Source: Rhodococcus sp. PAMC28707
GTDB taxonomy: Bacteria; Actinomycetota; Actinomycetes; Mycobacteriales; Mycobacteriaceae
Assembly (NCBI RefSeq): GCF_004795915.1
Contig: NZ_CP039253.1
Location: 1,054,001-1,118,000, forward strand
Reading direction: 5' to 3'
Length of the DNA stretch: 64,000 bases
Shown here: positions 47,201 through 56,879 of the stretch, one piece after another
Layout: each line of letters begins with the position of its first letter
Numbering within the stretch: the stretch's first letter is position 1
Program-made: the position numbers and the translations under genes
The notes under the pieces: generated by a model
Told to the model about the DNA's origin: nothing
Database searches by the model: none
The model's input: only the letters and a program-made list of their open reading frames with translations

Positions 47201-47847
47201 GAGAAAGCGCGGAGTTCGGTTACCTCGTCACCCCAGAACTCGACACGCACCGGATGATCGGCCGTCGGGGAGAAGATATCGAGGATGCCACCACGGACGG
47301 CGAATTCGCCTCGTTTGCCGACCATGTCGACACGCGTGTATGCCAACTCGACAAGTCGGTGGATCAGGCCGTCGAAGTCGATCTCGACGCCTACCTTCAA
47401 TCCGATCGGCTCGATCTCTCCGAGCCCCGGGGCCATCGGCTGAACGAGCGACCGCACCGTGGTGACGATCACCTGGAGAGGTGGGCCGTAGTCCTGGTCG
47501 TCCGGCCGCGCGAGCCGACGCAACACTTCGAGTCTGCGGCCGACGGTGTCAGCGCTGGGGGAAAGCCGCTCGTGCGGCAATGTCTCCCATGACGGAAACT
47601 GCGCCACCGAGTCCCCGAACATCTGGCCGAGTTCAGCGGTGAGATCGTCCGCTTCACGCCCCGTCGCGGTGACGACGAGCACCTGCGCATGCTGCGCAAT
47701 CGCGGCAGCGACGAACGGACGCGAAGAATTCGGCGCGACGAGCGTGTACTCCGCAGTTCCGACGGCCTCGCTTACGGTCATCAAAGCGGAATCTGCCAGA
47801 GCGACGCGTGCGACGCCCGACAGGTGAAGCGAAGAATCGGAAGACAA
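44209..47847 (-). CDS. mfd: Transcription-repair coupling factor Mfd
   Basis: 1212-residue superfamily 2 translocase that frees stalled RNA polymerase and recruits UvrA. The N-terminal UvrB-like modules are followed by the RNA polymerase interaction domain ([16 protein letters not shown]) and the translocase with Walker [17 protein letters not shown] and [11 protein letters not shown]; the C-terminal D7 domain closes. TTG 47847 follows caggag. Length matches mycobacterial Mfd (~1230). Confidence 0.97.
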   Translation of the reverse strand: MSSDSSLHLSGVARVALADSALMTVSEAVGTAEYTLVAPNSSRPFVAAAIAQHAQVLVVTATGREADDLTAELGQMFGDSVAQFPSWETLPHERLSPSADTVGRRLEVLRRLARPDDQDYGPPLQVIVTTVRSLVQPMAPGLGEIEPIGLKVGVEIDFDGLIHRLVELAYTRVDMVGKRGEFAVRGGILDIFSPTADHPVRVEFWGDEVTELRAFSVADQRSLPDVVIESVIAPPCRELILTQDVRDRAAVLAGDNQADAALVEMLDKMSAGVPVEGMEALLPLLQPGELELLADVLPKGAHVLLCDPERIRTRATDLVRTGQEFLEASWTAASVGGAAPLDTSTVDTSSLGGTSLDLGASAYRSLRQIRESAQALGRPWWTISPLASGSETEVELAVETVPEVRGSEELLTGLFAMLRAHVSTGGRAVIAVAGAGTATRIIERLGEAEVPAVAIDTGSEPLPDVVSVLCASLHAGLILTDAKLVIVTESDLTGNRVAAAEGRKLPAKRRNQVDPLALKAGDSVVHDQHGIGRFVEMVERTIGGARREYLVVEYAPSKRGHPGDRLFVPMDSLDQLSRYVGGEMPSLSKLGGSDWSNTKRKARKAVREIAGELVQLYAARQAAPGHAFGPDTPWQREMEDAFAFTETMDQMTAIADVKADMEKPVPMDRVILGDVGYGKTEIAVRAAFKAVQDGKQVAILVPTTLLAQQHLQTFTERMAAFPVTVKGLSRFTHGSDSKQVMAGLADGTVDIVVGTHRLLQTGVAWKDLGLVIVDEEQRFGVEHKEHIKSLRTHVDVLTMSATPIPRTLEMSLAGIREMSTILTPPEERHPVLTYVGAYNDKQVAAAIRRELLRDGQVFFVHNRVSSIDKAAKKIRDLVPEARVSVAHGQMNEETLERTVQGFWERETDVLVCTTIIETGLDISNANTLIVERSDSLGLSQLHQLRGRVGRSRERGYAYFLYPPEKPLTETAYDRLSTISQNSDLGAGMAVAMKDLEIRGAGNVLGAEQSGHVAGVGFDLYVRLVGEAVEAYRAAADGKPITTDEAPKEVRIDLPVDANIPPDYVTSDRLRLEAYRKLAAAADSEAINAVIEELVDRYGPLPEEVGRLVSVAKLRLIAKEYNLTDVNVAGTQVKLAPMDLPDSKQIRLKRLYPNAQYRASTGVVQLPLPRVEGGGVGAARVRDVELVQFIADLILSLDSKPSRSVLLEHTVGV

Positions 47848-47999
47848 CAGCAGGGCTCCTGAACGAAAGACGACACGAAGGCAGCCCGGTTCGAAAGTGC
47901 ACCAAGATCATGGCGAAACGAGCGAACCGGCGGTCGCGACCAATTCTATGGGAGCAGACCGACCCGGCGACGGCTGGGCAGGCCCACCGAGCCGAGGAG

Positions 48000-48638
48000 C
48001 TAGTGCCGGATGACCCGTCGTGCAGCAAATTCACGGAAGTAGTCGAGCTTGCCTGCCGTGACGAGTGAGGGAAGCAGGTAGTACCAGAGGCGCTCCAAGC
48101 GTGATGGCAACTCCTCGGTGGTCCCGGTGGCTACGGCGACCATGTGCACACCGGTAAGGATCTCGAGTACGAGAGATCCGATGGTGTTCGGGTCTGCATC
48201 CGGATCTACATCGCCCTGCTTGATCGCCTTGGCCGCGAGCGCATCGAACGCGACGCTCCAGCCGGCCATGACGTTGCCCTGGGTACCCCGGTAGTCACCG
48301 ATCTGGTGGCTCAGACGCATCATCGCCGAGACCATGGGGTCGGTGACCGACATGTCCACGACGATGTAGGAGATGCCGATGGCAGCTTCGAGAGCCGGGA
48401 TACGGCCGTCGTTGAACTGCAGGCACGCGGCGGTGAGCCTGGCATTGCCCTCGTCGATCACAGCACGCGCGAGTTCTTCCTTCGACCCGAAGTGGAAGTA
48501 GAGAGCACCCTTGGTGACCTGTGATTGAGAGATGATTTCGCTGAGACTCGCGTTCGCATATCCGAGACGCAGAAACACGTTTGCTGCACCGGACAACACC
48601 GTATCGCGAGTAATCTCAGCGCGGGCCTGTCTGACCAT
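48000..48638 (-). CDS. TetR regulator of the ScbR/gamma-butyrolactone-receptor type
   Basis: 212 residues. The N-terminal domain (about 5-52) is QARAEITRDTVLSGAANVFLRLGYANASLSEII and VTKGALYFHFGSKEELARAVI, the latter typical of A-factor receptor-like repressors. ATG 48638 follows aaggcgg; the frame is open further. A perfect 12-bp palindrome at 48668-48679 lies 30 bases upstream. No butyrolactone synthase gene is in the window, so ligand and role are unproved. Confidence 0.85.
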   Translation of the reverse strand: MVRQARAEITRDTVLSGAANVFLRLGYANASLSEIISQSQVTKGALYFHFGSKEELARAVIDEGNARLTAACLQFNDGRIPALEAAIGISYIVVDMSVTDPMVSAMMRLSHQIGDYRGTQGNVMAGWSVAFDALAAKAIKQGDVDPDADPNTIGSLVLEILTGVHMVAVATGTTEELPSRLERLWYYLLPSLVTAGKLDYFREFAARRVIRH

Positions 48639-48667
48639 TGGATCCGCCTTAGGAATACTGGGACTGC

Positions 48668-48679
48668 CATTGCGCAATG
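48668..48679. promoter_or_regulatory. Perfect palindrome upstream of ScbR-like gene
   Basis: cattgcgcaatg, 12 bases, perfect, 30 bases upstream of the TetR start codon. Candidate autoregulatory operator. No other role is indicated. Confidence 0.35.
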
Positions 48680-48826
48680 CTGCGAACGGTACCATCCAGT
48701 GGTTTTCTCGCCTCGGTCAACTTGCTAACGGTCTGAACAATTAAATCCAGCGCCTGTGACGTAACTCTCAGTGCTGCAAATTTGACCCTACCCGCTCTTT
48801 CGAGCGGTAGTGCGAAAATCGACCGC

Positions 48827-49456
48827 TCATTTGCCGCCCAATTGCGGCGCAGCCTCCAGATTGGTCAATCCGTTCCAACACAAGTTGACAACGTGAGCCG
48901 CAACAACTTCTTTCGAAGGTTCTCGAACGTCGAGCCACCACTGTGCCGTCATCGAGACCATTCCGACCAGCGCTTGCGCATACAAGGGAGCAAACCCGGC
49001 ATCGAATCCGCGTCGCGTGAAGTCCGCAGCCAGAATGTGGCCTACCTGAGAGACGGCATCGTTCAACAACGACGAGTACTTGCCATCAGCAATGGCGGCG
49101 ACCGGTGAGTCCCGAACCAAGATTCGAAAGCCGTCCGTGCGCTCCTCCACATAAGTAAGCAGAGCCAGAGCGACTCGCTCGACGCGGACTCGGGAGCGAT
49201 TCTGTTCGAGCGAAGACGTGATCATCTGCAGCAGCGTCGACATCTCGCGATCCACGATCACCGCATACAGGCCCTCCTTCCCGCCGAAGTGCTCGTACAC
49301 GACGGGCTTGGAGACGTGGGCCCGACCTGCGATTTCTTCCACCGAGGTCGCCTCGTACCCGCGCTCGGCGAAAAGGGACCTCCCGATCTCGATCAACTGC
49401 TCACGGCGCTGCGTCCCAGTCATTCGAACGCGCGGTACCCGCTCGGGTTCGGACAA
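48827..49456 (-). CDS. TetR-family regulator (Rv1019-like)
   Basis: 209 residues with TetR helix-turn-helix near residues 15-60 (RREQLIEIGRSLFAERGYEATSVEEIAGRAHVSKPVVYEHFGGKEGLY). TTG 49456 was chosen because gggagg lies a few bases before; ATG 49423 is possible. In M. tuberculosis Rv1019 holds the same place between mfd and glmU. Function unknown. Confidence 0.82.
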   Translation of the reverse strand: MSEPERVPRVRMTGTQRREQLIEIGRSLFAERGYEATSVEEIAGRAHVSKPVVYEHFGGKEGLYAVIVDREMSTLLQMITSSLEQNRSRVRVERVALALLTYVEERTDGFRILVRDSPVAAIADGKYSSLLNDAVSQVGHILAADFTRRGFDAGFAPLYAQALVGMVSMTAQWWLDVREPSKEVVAAHVVNLCWNGLTNLEAAPQLGGK

Positions 49457-49649
49457 AATGCCTCCCACCGAAAGTCTTTGCCCGCTTGCTTGCAAGGAGC
49501 CTCGTTCGGCAAGCCTAGTGGTCAATTTTGGGCGCGGTTCGACTGGCAACTACCGTTCATGCGAGACTCGTTGCGCTCGGTGGGAGAACCGCGGCCGCAG
49601 ACCTGATTCACAAAGGTCTTCGGTCTCCGGAGAAACCGCTGGTCCACGA

Positions 49650-49720
49650 TCCGCCGTGGTGTAATGGCAGCACCTCTGATTTTGGTTCAGATAGTTCAGG
49701 TTCGAGTCCTGGCGGCGGAG
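49650..49720 (+). tRNA. tRNA-Gln (anticodon TTG)
   Basis: Acceptor arms tccgccg and cggcgga, anticodon stem tctga/tcaga with loop ttttggt giving anticodon TTG (codon CAA), and a T arm with ttcgagt. CCA is not encoded. 50 bases upstream of glmU. Confidence 0.92.
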
Positions 49721-49770
49721 CGAGAAGAATTTCTGTCGAGAAAGTAACCAGCAATTCGCAAGGAGCTCAG

Positions 49771-51255
49771 TTGCCGTTGCACACCGCCGTGGTCGTTCTC
49801 GCAGCGGGAGCAGGCACCCGGATGCGGTCCAAGACGCCCAAAGTCCTCCACCCCCTCGCCGGCCGCACGATGCTTGCCCACGCTCTGCATGCCGCTGCCG
49901 ATCTAGGGCCCGACTACCTGGTCACCGTTGTCGGGCACGATCGTGAGCGAGTAACCGAATCGGTCGACGAGTTGAGTGTCGAGCTCGGGTGCACCATCTC
50001 CACCTCCGTTCAGGACGAACAACTCGGTACCGGCCACGCAGTGCAGTGCGGCTTACGTTCATTACCGGACGACTTCGAGGGCACCGTCCTCGTCACAGCC
50101 GCCGATGTGCCCCTGCTCGACGGCCACACCCTCAAAGCTTTGCTCGACGAGCACCTGAGCGCACCCAAACCTGCCGCGGCGACGGTCCTCACATTCGTGC
50201 CCGCCGACGCCAACGGATACGGCCGAATCGTACGTACCGACGACGGTGAGATAGCCGAAATCGTCGAGCATGCCGACGCGAGTCCGGCCCAGATCAGAAT
50301 CGATGAGGTCAATTCCGGGGTCTACGCGTTCGATGCCGTCGCACTGCGGACTGCACTGGGCAAGCTGAGCACCCAGAACGCTCAGCACGAGCTTTACCTG
50401 ACCGACGTGGTCAAGATCAGCAAGAGCAGCGGCCTGGCGGTCTACGGCACTCAGCTCGCCGATCCGGACCTGGTTCTGGGTGTCAACGACCGAGTTCAGC
50501 TCGCCCGCGTCACCGCAATCTTCAATCGTCACATCATCGAGCGACACATGCGCGCGGGCGTCACCGTCGTCGATCCCGCCACAACCTGGATCGACGTCGA
50601 TGTCACTCTCGGGGCAGATGTCCGCCTCGAACCCGGCGTCCAGTTGTTGGGAAGCACTCACATCGGCGAGGACTCCGTCATCGGACCCGACTCCACCCTC
50701 CGCGACGTCGTCGTCGGCGAGCGCGCGTCGGTGATACGCACCCAAGCCGATCTCGCAACCATCGGCTCCGGTGCCACTGTTGGACCGTTCGCATACTTAC
50801 GTCCAGGGTCCGACATCGGTAACGGCGCCAAGGTGGGAACCTTCGTCGAAACCAAGAATTCGACAATCGGAAACCACTCGAAGGTGCCGCACCTGACCTA
50901 CGTCGGCGACGCGACCATCGGTGAGTACTCCAACATCGGCGCGTCGAGCGTGTTCGTGAACTACGACGGCGTCGGCAAGAACCGCACCATCGTCGGTTCG
51001 CACGTCCGAACTGGGTCGGACAACATGTTCGTCGCCCCGGTTCGAGTAGGCGACGGGGCCTACACCGGAGCTGGAACAGTGCTCCGACACGATGTACCTC
51101 CGGGGGCGCTCGCCGTCTCCGCGGGTTCCCAGCGCAATATCGAGGGCTGGGTCGAAAAGAAACGGCCAGGAACGGCGGCGGCGGAAGCTGCTGTTCGGGC
51201 TGTGGCTGCCAAGTCGACAAACGCGCACGAATCAAAGGATGGCGAACAGCAGTGA
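49771..51255 (+). CDS. glmU: Bifunctional UDP-GlcNAc pyrophosphorylase/GlcN-1-P acetyltransferase GlmU
   Basis: 494 residues making UDP-GlcNAc for the cell wall. The N-terminal pyrophosphorylase has [21 protein letters not shown]; the C-terminal part is a left-handed beta helix of hexapeptide repeats (about 270-450; [19 protein letters not shown]). TTG 49771 is preferred for the aaggagctcag ribosome site. Overlaps prs by four bases, the same order as in mycobacteria. Confidence 0.96.
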   Translation: MPLHTAVVVLAAGAGTRMRSKTPKVLHPLAGRTMLAHALHAAADLGPDYLVTVVGHDRERVTESVDELSVELGCTISTSVQDEQLGTGHAVQCGLRSLPDDFEGTVLVTAADVPLLDGHTLKALLDEHLSAPKPAAATVLTFVPADANGYGRIVRTDDGEIAEIVEHADASPAQIRIDEVNSGVYAFDAVALRTALGKLSTQNAQHELYLTDVVKISKSSGLAVYGTQLADPDLVLGVNDRVQLARVTAIFNRHIIERHMRAGVTVVDPATTWIDVDVTLGADVRLEPGVQLLGSTHIGEDSVIGPDSTLRDVVVGERASVIRTQADLATIGSGATVGPFAYLRPGSDIGNGAKVGTFVETKNSTIGNHSKVPHLTYVGDATIGEYSNIGASSVFVNYDGVGKNRTIVGSHVRTGSDNMFVAPVRVGDGAYTGAGTVLRHDVPPGALAVSAGSQRNIEGWVEKKRPGTAAAEAAVRAVAAKSTNAHESKDGEQQ

Positions 51256-52235
51256 CCACCCCCAATTGGATCGACAACCAGAAGAACCTCATGCTCTTCT
51301 CGGGTCGAGCACATCCAGAGCTTGCCGAGCAGGTGGCAAAGGAGCTGGGAATCGGCCTGACCCCGCAGACCGCACGCGACTTCGCCAACGGTGAGATCTT
51401 CGTTCGCTTCGAGGAATCGGTCCGTGGATCCGACGCCTTCGTTTTGCAGAGTCACCCGTTCCCGCTCAACACCTGGCTGATGGAACAGTTGATCATGATC
51501 GACGCGCTCAAGCGCGGATCGGCCAAACGCATCACCGCGATTCTGCCGTTCTACCCGTACGCCCGTCAGGACAAGAAGCACCGCGGACGCGAGCCGATCT
51601 CCGCACGTCTGGTCGCCGACCTTCTCAAGACAGCCGGCGCGGATCGCATCATCACGGTCGATCTGCACACCGATCAGATTCAAGGCTTCTTCGACGGCCC
51701 CGTCGACCACATGCACGCGCACAGCCAGTTGGCCGAGCACATCCGAAGCAAGTACAGCCTCGAACACATCACCGTCGTCTCCCCTGACTCGGGGCGCGTT
51801 CGCGTCGCCGAGAAGTGGGCCGACAGCTTCGGCGGCGGACCGCTGGCATTCATTCACAAGACACGCGACCCCTTGGTGCCCAACCAGGTCAAGTCGAACC
51901 GGGTCGTCGGAGACGTCGAAGGACGCACCTGCATCCTGATCGACGACATGATCGACACCGGTGGAACGATCGCCGGAGCCGTGAAGGTGCTCAAGGAAGC
52001 CGGAGCCGGTGACGTCGTCATCGCAGCCACCCACGGCGTCCTCAGCAGCCCTGCCGCCGAACGTCTCGCAGAATGCGGGGCAAAGGAAGTTGTCGTCACC
52101 AATACCCTCCCGATCAGCGACGACAAGCGCTTCGACACGCTCACCGTGCTGTCCATCGCTCCGCTGCTTGCTCGCACCATCCGCGAGGTCTTCGAAAACG
52201 GTTCGGTAACAAGCCTCTTCAACGGCGTCGCATAG
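51252..52235 (+). CDS. prs: Ribose-phosphate pyrophosphokinase
   Basis: Makes PRPP from ribose 5-phosphate and ATP. 327 residues, the normal length. Signature stretches are [46 protein letters not shown] and the PRPP loop [17 protein letters not shown] 51252 overlaps glmU. 160 bases follow to the next gene with no clear feature but its promoter. Confidence 0.97.
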   Translation: MTTPNWIDNQKNLMLFSGRAHPELAEQVAKELGIGLTPQTARDFANGEIFVRFEESVRGSDAFVLQSHPFPLNTWLMEQLIMIDALKRGSAKRITAILPFYPYARQDKKHRGREPISARLVADLLKTAGADRIITVDLHTDQIQGFFDGPVDHMHAHSQLAEHIRSKYSLEHITVVSPDSGRVRVAEKWADSFGGGPLAFIHKTRDPLVPNQVKSNRVVGDVEGRTCILIDDMIDTGGTIAGAVKVLKEAGAGDVVIAATHGVLSSPAAERLAECGAKEVVVTNTLPISDDKRFDTLTVLSIAPLLARTIREVFENGSVTSLFNGVA

Positions 52236-52381
52236 CACCCAGCACTATTCGATTCTTCGCAGGCTCGGTTTCCATACACCCGCTCCGCCATCTCTCCCCC
52301 ACTGCATGAACTTGGTCACTAACAGGTTCGAAAACCGCAGTTCGACCGGGAGGGGTGTGCGGGGCGGGTTTCGTTGTAACC

Positions 52382-52387
52382 TAAGAT
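52382..52387 (+). promoter_or_regulatory. Candidate -10 element, leaderless start
   Basis: taagat begins 14 bases before the GTG at 52396, with no ribosome site between. This is the geometry of a leaderless transcript, common in actinobacteria. No -35 element is clear. Confidence 0.35.
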
Positions 52388-52395
52388 GACTCGTC

Positions 52396-53022
52396 GTGAT
52401 CGACGCACAAACTATGGACAGCCCGACCGCAACTTCTACCGTCCGAATCGCCCGCTGGACTCCGGGCGCGTGCGTGTGGTGTGGGAGCACCGATTCGATC
52501 GAAATGTATCGAAACGAGCCACGCTGCGGCCAATGCCGCGAACACGAAGCCATCATCGATGAGGCCAAGCACTTCATCGGAATGTATGGTTTGCGCCCCC
52601 TCGGTGGGACCCTCGCGTCAGAAGACGAGGAAGAGCGCGAGTACCGCGTAACCGCACGCGACGCACGCGAGGTTCTCAATCGCATCCGCCTCGAGAAGCT
52701 TCCCGATCCGGCCGCAGTCCGCAAAGCATTGCGGCCGAGGGCAGCTGCTGCGGTGGCCGCAGCACCGACGTCGGCGTCTGCATCAGGGAAAGCAGCTCCC
52801 AAGAAATCCCAGGCAGGTGTGAGCAGTGTCGACCTGATCGAACTTCAATCACGTGGACAAAAACTCCTCGAGCAATTGGCGAGCATCGACGAGAAGATCG
52901 CCGCACTCGACGGTAGCTCCGGATTGCCTGCCCGTGCGCGACTCAAAGACCTCACCAGTCAGCGCACAAGCGTGATGGGGACGCTGGGCGCGCTAGAAAA
53001 GGCTCGCCGCCGTACCAGCTGA
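52396..53022 (+). CDS. Zinc-ribbon-like protein of unknown function
   Basis: 208 residues. A CxxC pair at ~26-29 (CVWC) and another at ~44-47 (CGQC) look like one zinc ribbon. A charged helical part (50-110), an alanine/serine-rich linker (about 110-145) and a C-terminal predicted coiled coil (about 147-205; LIELQSRGQKLLEQLASIDEKI) follow. GTG 52396 or ATG 52414. No family recognised. DNA or protein binding is the natural guess; not conserved in order with prs as far as I know. Confidence 0.72.
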   Translation: MIDAQTMDSPTATSTVRIARWTPGACVWCGSTDSIEMYRNEPRCGQCREHEAIIDEAKHFIGMYGLRPLGGTLASEDEEEREYRVTARDAREVLNRIRLEKLPDPAAVRKALRPRAAAAVAAAPTSASASGKAAPKKSQAGVSSVDLIELQSRGQKLLEQLASIDEKIAALDGSSGLPARARLKDLTSQRTSVMGTLGALEKARRRTS

Positions 53023-53023
53023 C

Positions 53024-53072
53024 TCCCCCTCCCTCCGCACACCGAAGCGCGTGTGCTCGAGGGGAGGGTGGT
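53024..53072. terminator. Imperfect hairpin after zinc-ribbon gene
   Basis: A pyrimidine-rich arm (ccctccctccgcacac) pairs imperfectly with gtgtgctcgaggggaggg across a short loop, right after the stop and before the convergent SOUL gene. Probable bidirectional terminator. Confidence 0.5.
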
Positions 53073-53122
53073 TCTGATCGGCTATGGAGTGCGCTGGCGC
53101 GTCGGTACACCTGAGTCGACGC

Positions 53123-53758
53123 TCAGGAACCTTCGGGCACCGACACGACAACCTCGTTACGACGCCGGAATGCCAGCGTCCAGGGCGGATCGTAGAACCA
53201 GGTCATCGGCTCATTCGACATCTCGATATTGTTGACGTGCAACACCTCTGACAATTTCGCCATCTGCGGCGCAACGTTGCCTCGGGCGCGGCTACCGCTG
53301 AAGCGCAGCACGGCGACTGTCTCCGCCGGAACCTCGACCAACTTCACGCGGTCGTCATTGGGCGTCGGCAGCGTCTCCATCGACCATGAGGACGGCATGA
53401 AGAACCGGATCACCCATTTGTCGCCGTCTGCGGTGCTCGACACGGGCGCCGTCATCGCGATCCGCTGGGAGTCGGCAGACGATTGACTGACAGGCGCTGT
53501 CATGGCGACCTTCTGTGAGCCCGTATTGCCACCGAAGATGTACCCGGCGAGGCGCCGGAACCCGTCCTGTCGTGCTTGTTCTTCATCCGCGTCAACCGTG
53601 GTCTGCGCGGCAATTCGCGGTTCATAGCGACGGATCTCCACCATGTCGGTCAACCGCCGACTGGTATGGGCAGGTTCCTCGGTGCCTATGCGAACACCGA
53701 CGATGCCCAAGGCCGACTTGGCCACCTGACCGATCGTGGACACAATTTTGTTCGACAT
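53123..53758 (-). CDS. SOUL-family heme-binding protein
   Basis: About 211 residues of the SOUL/HBP family: VEIRRYEPRIAAQTTV, FRRLAGYIFGGNTGSQKVAMTAPVSQ and a second AMTAPVSS motif, then RFSGSRARGN and NEPMTWFYDPPWTLAFRRRNEV. Binds heme or tetrapyrroles in the family. ATG 53758; ATG 53797 is possible. Last gene of the egtABCD strand, 95 bases after egtD; linkage to ergothioneine synthesis is unclear. Confidence 0.85.
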   Translation of the reverse strand: MSNKIVSTIGQVAKSALGIVGVRIGTEEPAHTSRRLTDMVEIRRYEPRIAAQTTVDADEEQARQDGFRRLAGYIFGGNTGSQKVAMTAPVSQSSADSQRIAMTAPVSSTADGDKWVIRFFMPSSWSMETLPTPNDDRVKLVEVPAETVAVLRFSGSRARGNVAPQMAKLSEVLHVNNIEMSNEPMTWFYDPPWTLAFRRRNEVVVSVPEGS

Positions 53759-53852
53759 CGTCTCGTCCGATCTATTGTCGCGTGGTACCTGACTCATTCC
53801 TACCAGCGACGGCCACGTGCGGTCGGGACGAGCGATGCGGGAAGGAAAACGA

Positions 53853-54827
53853 TCAGCGGCCGCGACGAGCAAGGATCAACGCAAATCGCTCCTTCGGGTC
53901 CGTCCAGAACTGATCGACGCCGAATCCGGCGTCTGCCAGTTCTGCCGTAATCCCCTCTTGACGAAATTTGGCCGAAATCTCGGTACGCAACTCTTCACCC
54001 TTGGCAAAGTCGATGTCGAGGGCCAGATCCGCGATGACAATATGCTGAGCCTCTTTCGCACGAAGTCGCATTTCGATCCACTCGTTGTCTGCATCCCACA
54101 CGGCAACGTGTTCGAACTGGGAGCGATCGAAATTCGCCCCTAGCCGATCGTTGAGTACCGACAGCACGTTCACGTTGAACTCTGCCGTCACACCGGCTGC
54201 GTCGTCGTATGCCGGGATCAGTACGTCCGGGTCGATGACGAGGCCCACTCCGAGGACGAGAAATTCGTCGGCAATCAGTGCACCGGCGATGTCGGACAGG
54301 AACCCCGCGCGCTCCTCGGGAGTCAAATTGCCGAGCGTGCCGCCGAGGAAGGCGATAGTTCTCCGCCCGTCGGCGGGCAGATTCTGCAAGGTGTCCGTGA
54401 AGTCGCTGACGATCCCGTGGACTTCTAGCGCAGGAAATTCGCGCGAAAGCTGCTCGATCGCGCCGGACAACGCCGACGGCGAGACATCCTGCGGAACGTA
54501 CTTCGCAAGCGAGCCATGTTTGATTCCGGCCTCTATCAGCAATCTGGTTTTCTCCGAAGAACCGGAACCGAGTTCGACGAGGATCGCCGCGTCGGTGCGC
54601 TCGGCGATGTCTTGGGCATGGGCCTCGATGAGTGCCCGCTCGGTTCGAGTCGGGTAATACTCGGGCAACTCGGTGATCCGCTCGAACAATTCACTGCCGG
54701 TGGTGTCGTAGAACCACTTGGGCGAGAGCCACTTCGGTGACGCCGTCAGACCCTGCCTCACATCCGATCGCAAGTCCTCCAGTAACCGTTCCGGCGAGAT
54801 GTGGACGTCCAACGCACTGTCTGACAC
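53853..54827 (-). CDS. egtD: L-histidine N-alpha-methyltransferase EgtD
   Basis: SAM-dependent enzyme making hercynine, first step of ergothioneine synthesis. 324 residues with SAM-site EVELGSGSSEKTRLL-type LVELGSGSSEKTRLLIEA, FLGGTLGNLTPEE and VWDADNEWIEMRLRA. GTG 54827 with gaaggag. Twelve bases after egtC. Confidence 0.95.
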   Translation of the reverse strand: MSDSALDVHISPERLLEDLRSDVRQGLTASPKWLSPKWFYDTTGSELFERITELPEYYPTRTERALIEAHAQDIAERTDAAILVELGSGSSEKTRLLIEAGIKHGSLAKYVPQDVSPSALSGAIEQLSREFPALEVHGIVSDFTDTLQNLPADGRRTIAFLGGTLGNLTPEERAGFLSDIAGALIADEFLVLGVGLVIDPDVLIPAYDDAAGVTAEFNVNVLSVLNDRLGANFDRSQFEHVAVWDADNEWIEMRLRAKEAQHIVIADLALDIDFAKGEELRTEISAKFRQEGITAELADAGFGVDQFWTDPKERFALILARRGR

Positions 54828-54839
54828 GAAAATGCTCCT

Positions 54840-55574
54840 TCAATCGAGGTCGGTGATATCGAGGTAACCGGGCCGGGCCACCACGAACTGGTGGTCCGCA
54901 ATCGGTTCCCACGACGGATCGTCGTCCAGCGGTTCGGACGCGAGGGTGACCGCGTCTTCGCCTCGCAGTACGGACAACGAGTGATACACGGTCGTGGCAT
55001 AGAGCGTATGCCCGTCGGAGAGCAGGAGATTCAGCCGCGAACTCGGCGAAACGGATTCGACGCGGTTCACCAGGATGCGCAACGCCTTGTCCGCTTCGTG
55101 TTCACGAAGAAGGTTTTGCAGGATGACCCACAATGCTGCCGAATCCGTTGGTGCCGGTAGACGCAGAAGGTCCGCCAACGGCACTTGCTCGGCGAGGTCC
55201 GTCATCACCTCCGGCCAACCGAAGACGACACCGTTGTGACTGAAAGCCCAGGTGCCGTCCGTGAACGGGGCACACGCACTGCGCTCCACCGGCATTCCGA
55301 CGGTCGCCGAGCGCACCGCCGCAACAATCGCCGTCGACTGTGCGGCGACAAGGACCTCGGCGACAGCTGGGTCCGACCACATCGGCATCGGATTTCGGTA
55401 GCTGCGCACGGTGCCTGCATCCCACCACGCGGTACCGAAGCCGTCGGCATTGATAGTGCCTCCGCCCCGCATGTCCTTGGGCGCCCACGATTGAACACGC
55501 AGGGAATTGCTACCCGCCGTCACAGCGTCGGCGACGCTGCGCTGCCGACCGAGGTAACCGAGATGACGGCACAT
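54840..55574 (-). CDS. egtC: Gamma-glutamyl hercynylcysteine S-oxide amidohydrolase EgtC
   Basis: Class II glutamine amidotransferase fold; the N-terminal nucleophile is Cys2 (MCRHLGYLG), exposed after Met removal. Removes the glutamyl group from the EgtB product. 244 residues. ATG 55574 directly follows the egtB stop. Other landmarks: GGGTINADGFGTAWWD, WAFSHNGVVFGWP. Confidence 0.95.
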   Translation of the reverse strand: MCRHLGYLGRQRSVADAVTAGSNSLRVQSWAPKDMRGGGTINADGFGTAWWDAGTVRSYRNPMPMWSDPAVAEVLVAAQSTAIVAAVRSATVGMPVERSACAPFTDGTWAFSHNGVVFGWPEVMTDLAEQVPLADLLRLPAPTDSAALWVILQNLLREHEADKALRILVNRVESVSPSSRLNLLLSDGHTLYATTVYHSLSVLRGEDAVTLASEPLDDDPSWEPIADHQFVVARPGYLDITDLD

Positions 55575-56879
55575 TCAGCGTGACTCGACATCGCGTGCGC
55601 ACCGAAAGCCGGCGAAGATCTGCCTACGAATCGGGTGATCCCAATTCCGGAACGTGCCCCGGCACGCGACCTCGTCGGTGCCGAACGAACCTCCGCGCAA
55701 CACCTTGTAATCACCGCGCAGAAACACCTCGGAATATTCGACATACGGAAACGGCTCGAATCCCGGGTAGGGCTCCAGATCCGAAGACGTCCACTCCCAC
55801 ATATCACCGATGAGTTGCTGCACACCCTGCGGTGTCGCCCCCGCTGGATAAGCCCCGATGTCGGCTGGTTCCAGGTGCCGCTGACCCAAATTTGCGTGAG
55901 CTTCCGTCGGCTCGGCATCTCCCCACGGATACTTGCGGACCGAGCCGGTCGACGAGTCGAAACGCGCCGCCTTCTCCCACTCCGCCTCGGTGGGTAGGCG
56001 CTTGCCTACCCAGCGCGCGTACGCCTCGGCCTCGAAGAAGCCGACGTGAACCACAGGCTGGCTCGGCCGAATCGGGGCCGTGACACCGAATCGGCGACGC
56101 CACCACGCACCATCTGCGTCACGCTCCCAGAACAACGGCGCTCGAAGTCCCTCGGTGATCCGGTGCGACCAACCGCGCTCACTCCACAGATCTTCTCGGT
56201 CGTAACCACCGTCTTCGATGAATTCCACATACCGACCGTTGGTGACCGGTGCGACGTCGAGGGCAAATGTGGAAACGAATACCGCGTGCGCAGGCCGTTC
56301 GATGTCGAGCGCCCACGGATCGAAGGTGGTGCCCATCGTGAACGGGCCGCCCTCGATCACGACCTCGCCTGCCGCTTCGACGGTCGGGGCGGGAGGCGCG
56401 GGCGCCGAGAGGACCGCCGGTCCGAGCCGAAGCTGGTGCGTCGCAAGCATGGTCTCGCCGTGCTGCTGTTCGTGCTGCGCAACCATGCCGAACGCGAATG
56501 CATCTTGCTCGAGCCTGCGCCCATCGAGCGGGCTGGACGCGAGAATGTCCCATACCTTCTCCCGCACGGTGCCGACGTAGGCGCGAGCCTCATCCGGTGA
56601 CAACAGAGGCAGCGAACGGCGGCTCGAACGCGAGTGCTTGAACGCGTCGTACAGTTCGTCGATGTCCTGGCGCACCGGATCACGGCCTCCGACGTCGCGG
56701 ACGAGCCACAACTCCTCTTGATTGCCGATGTGCGCGAGGTCCCACACCAGCGGGCTCATCAGCGGCGAGTGCTGCGCGGTCAGCTCATTCTCGTCGACAC
56801 TCTCGGTCAGCAGCGCACTACGTGCACGACTACGGGAAAGTACGACCTCTACTCGATCACGAAGATGCTCGACTGTCAC
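55575..56879 (-). CDS. egtB: Hercynine oxygenase EgtB (sulfoxide synthase)
   Basis: Non-heme iron enzyme joining gamma-glutamylcysteine to hercynine. 434 residues: DinB-like helical domain and C-terminal FGE-sulfatase domain. Iron ligands fit His50 (HIGNQEELW), His136 and His140 (AQHEQQHGE), matching the M. thermoresistibile 51/134/138 triad. GTG 56879 overlaps the egtA stop by four bases; the frame is open ten codons further. Confidence 0.95.
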   Translation of the reverse strand: MTVEHLRDRVEVVLSRSRARSALLTESVDENELTAQHSPLMSPLVWDLAHIGNQEELWLVRDVGGRDPVRQDIDELYDAFKHSRSSRRSLPLLSPDEARAYVGTVREKVWDILASSPLDGRRLEQDAFAFGMVAQHEQQHGETMLATHQLRLGPAVLSAPAPPAPTVEAAGEVVIEGGPFTMGTTFDPWALDIERPAHAVFVSTFALDVAPVTNGRYVEFIEDGGYDREDLWSERGWSHRITEGLRAPLFWERDADGAWWRRRFGVTAPIRPSQPVVHVGFFEAEAYARWVGKRLPTEAEWEKAARFDSSTGSVRKYPWGDAEPTEAHANLGQRHLEPADIGAYPAGATPQGVQQLIGDMWEWTSSDLEPYPGFEPFPYVEYSEVFLRGDYKVLRGGSFGTDEVACRGTFRNWDHPIRRQIFAGFRCARDVESR

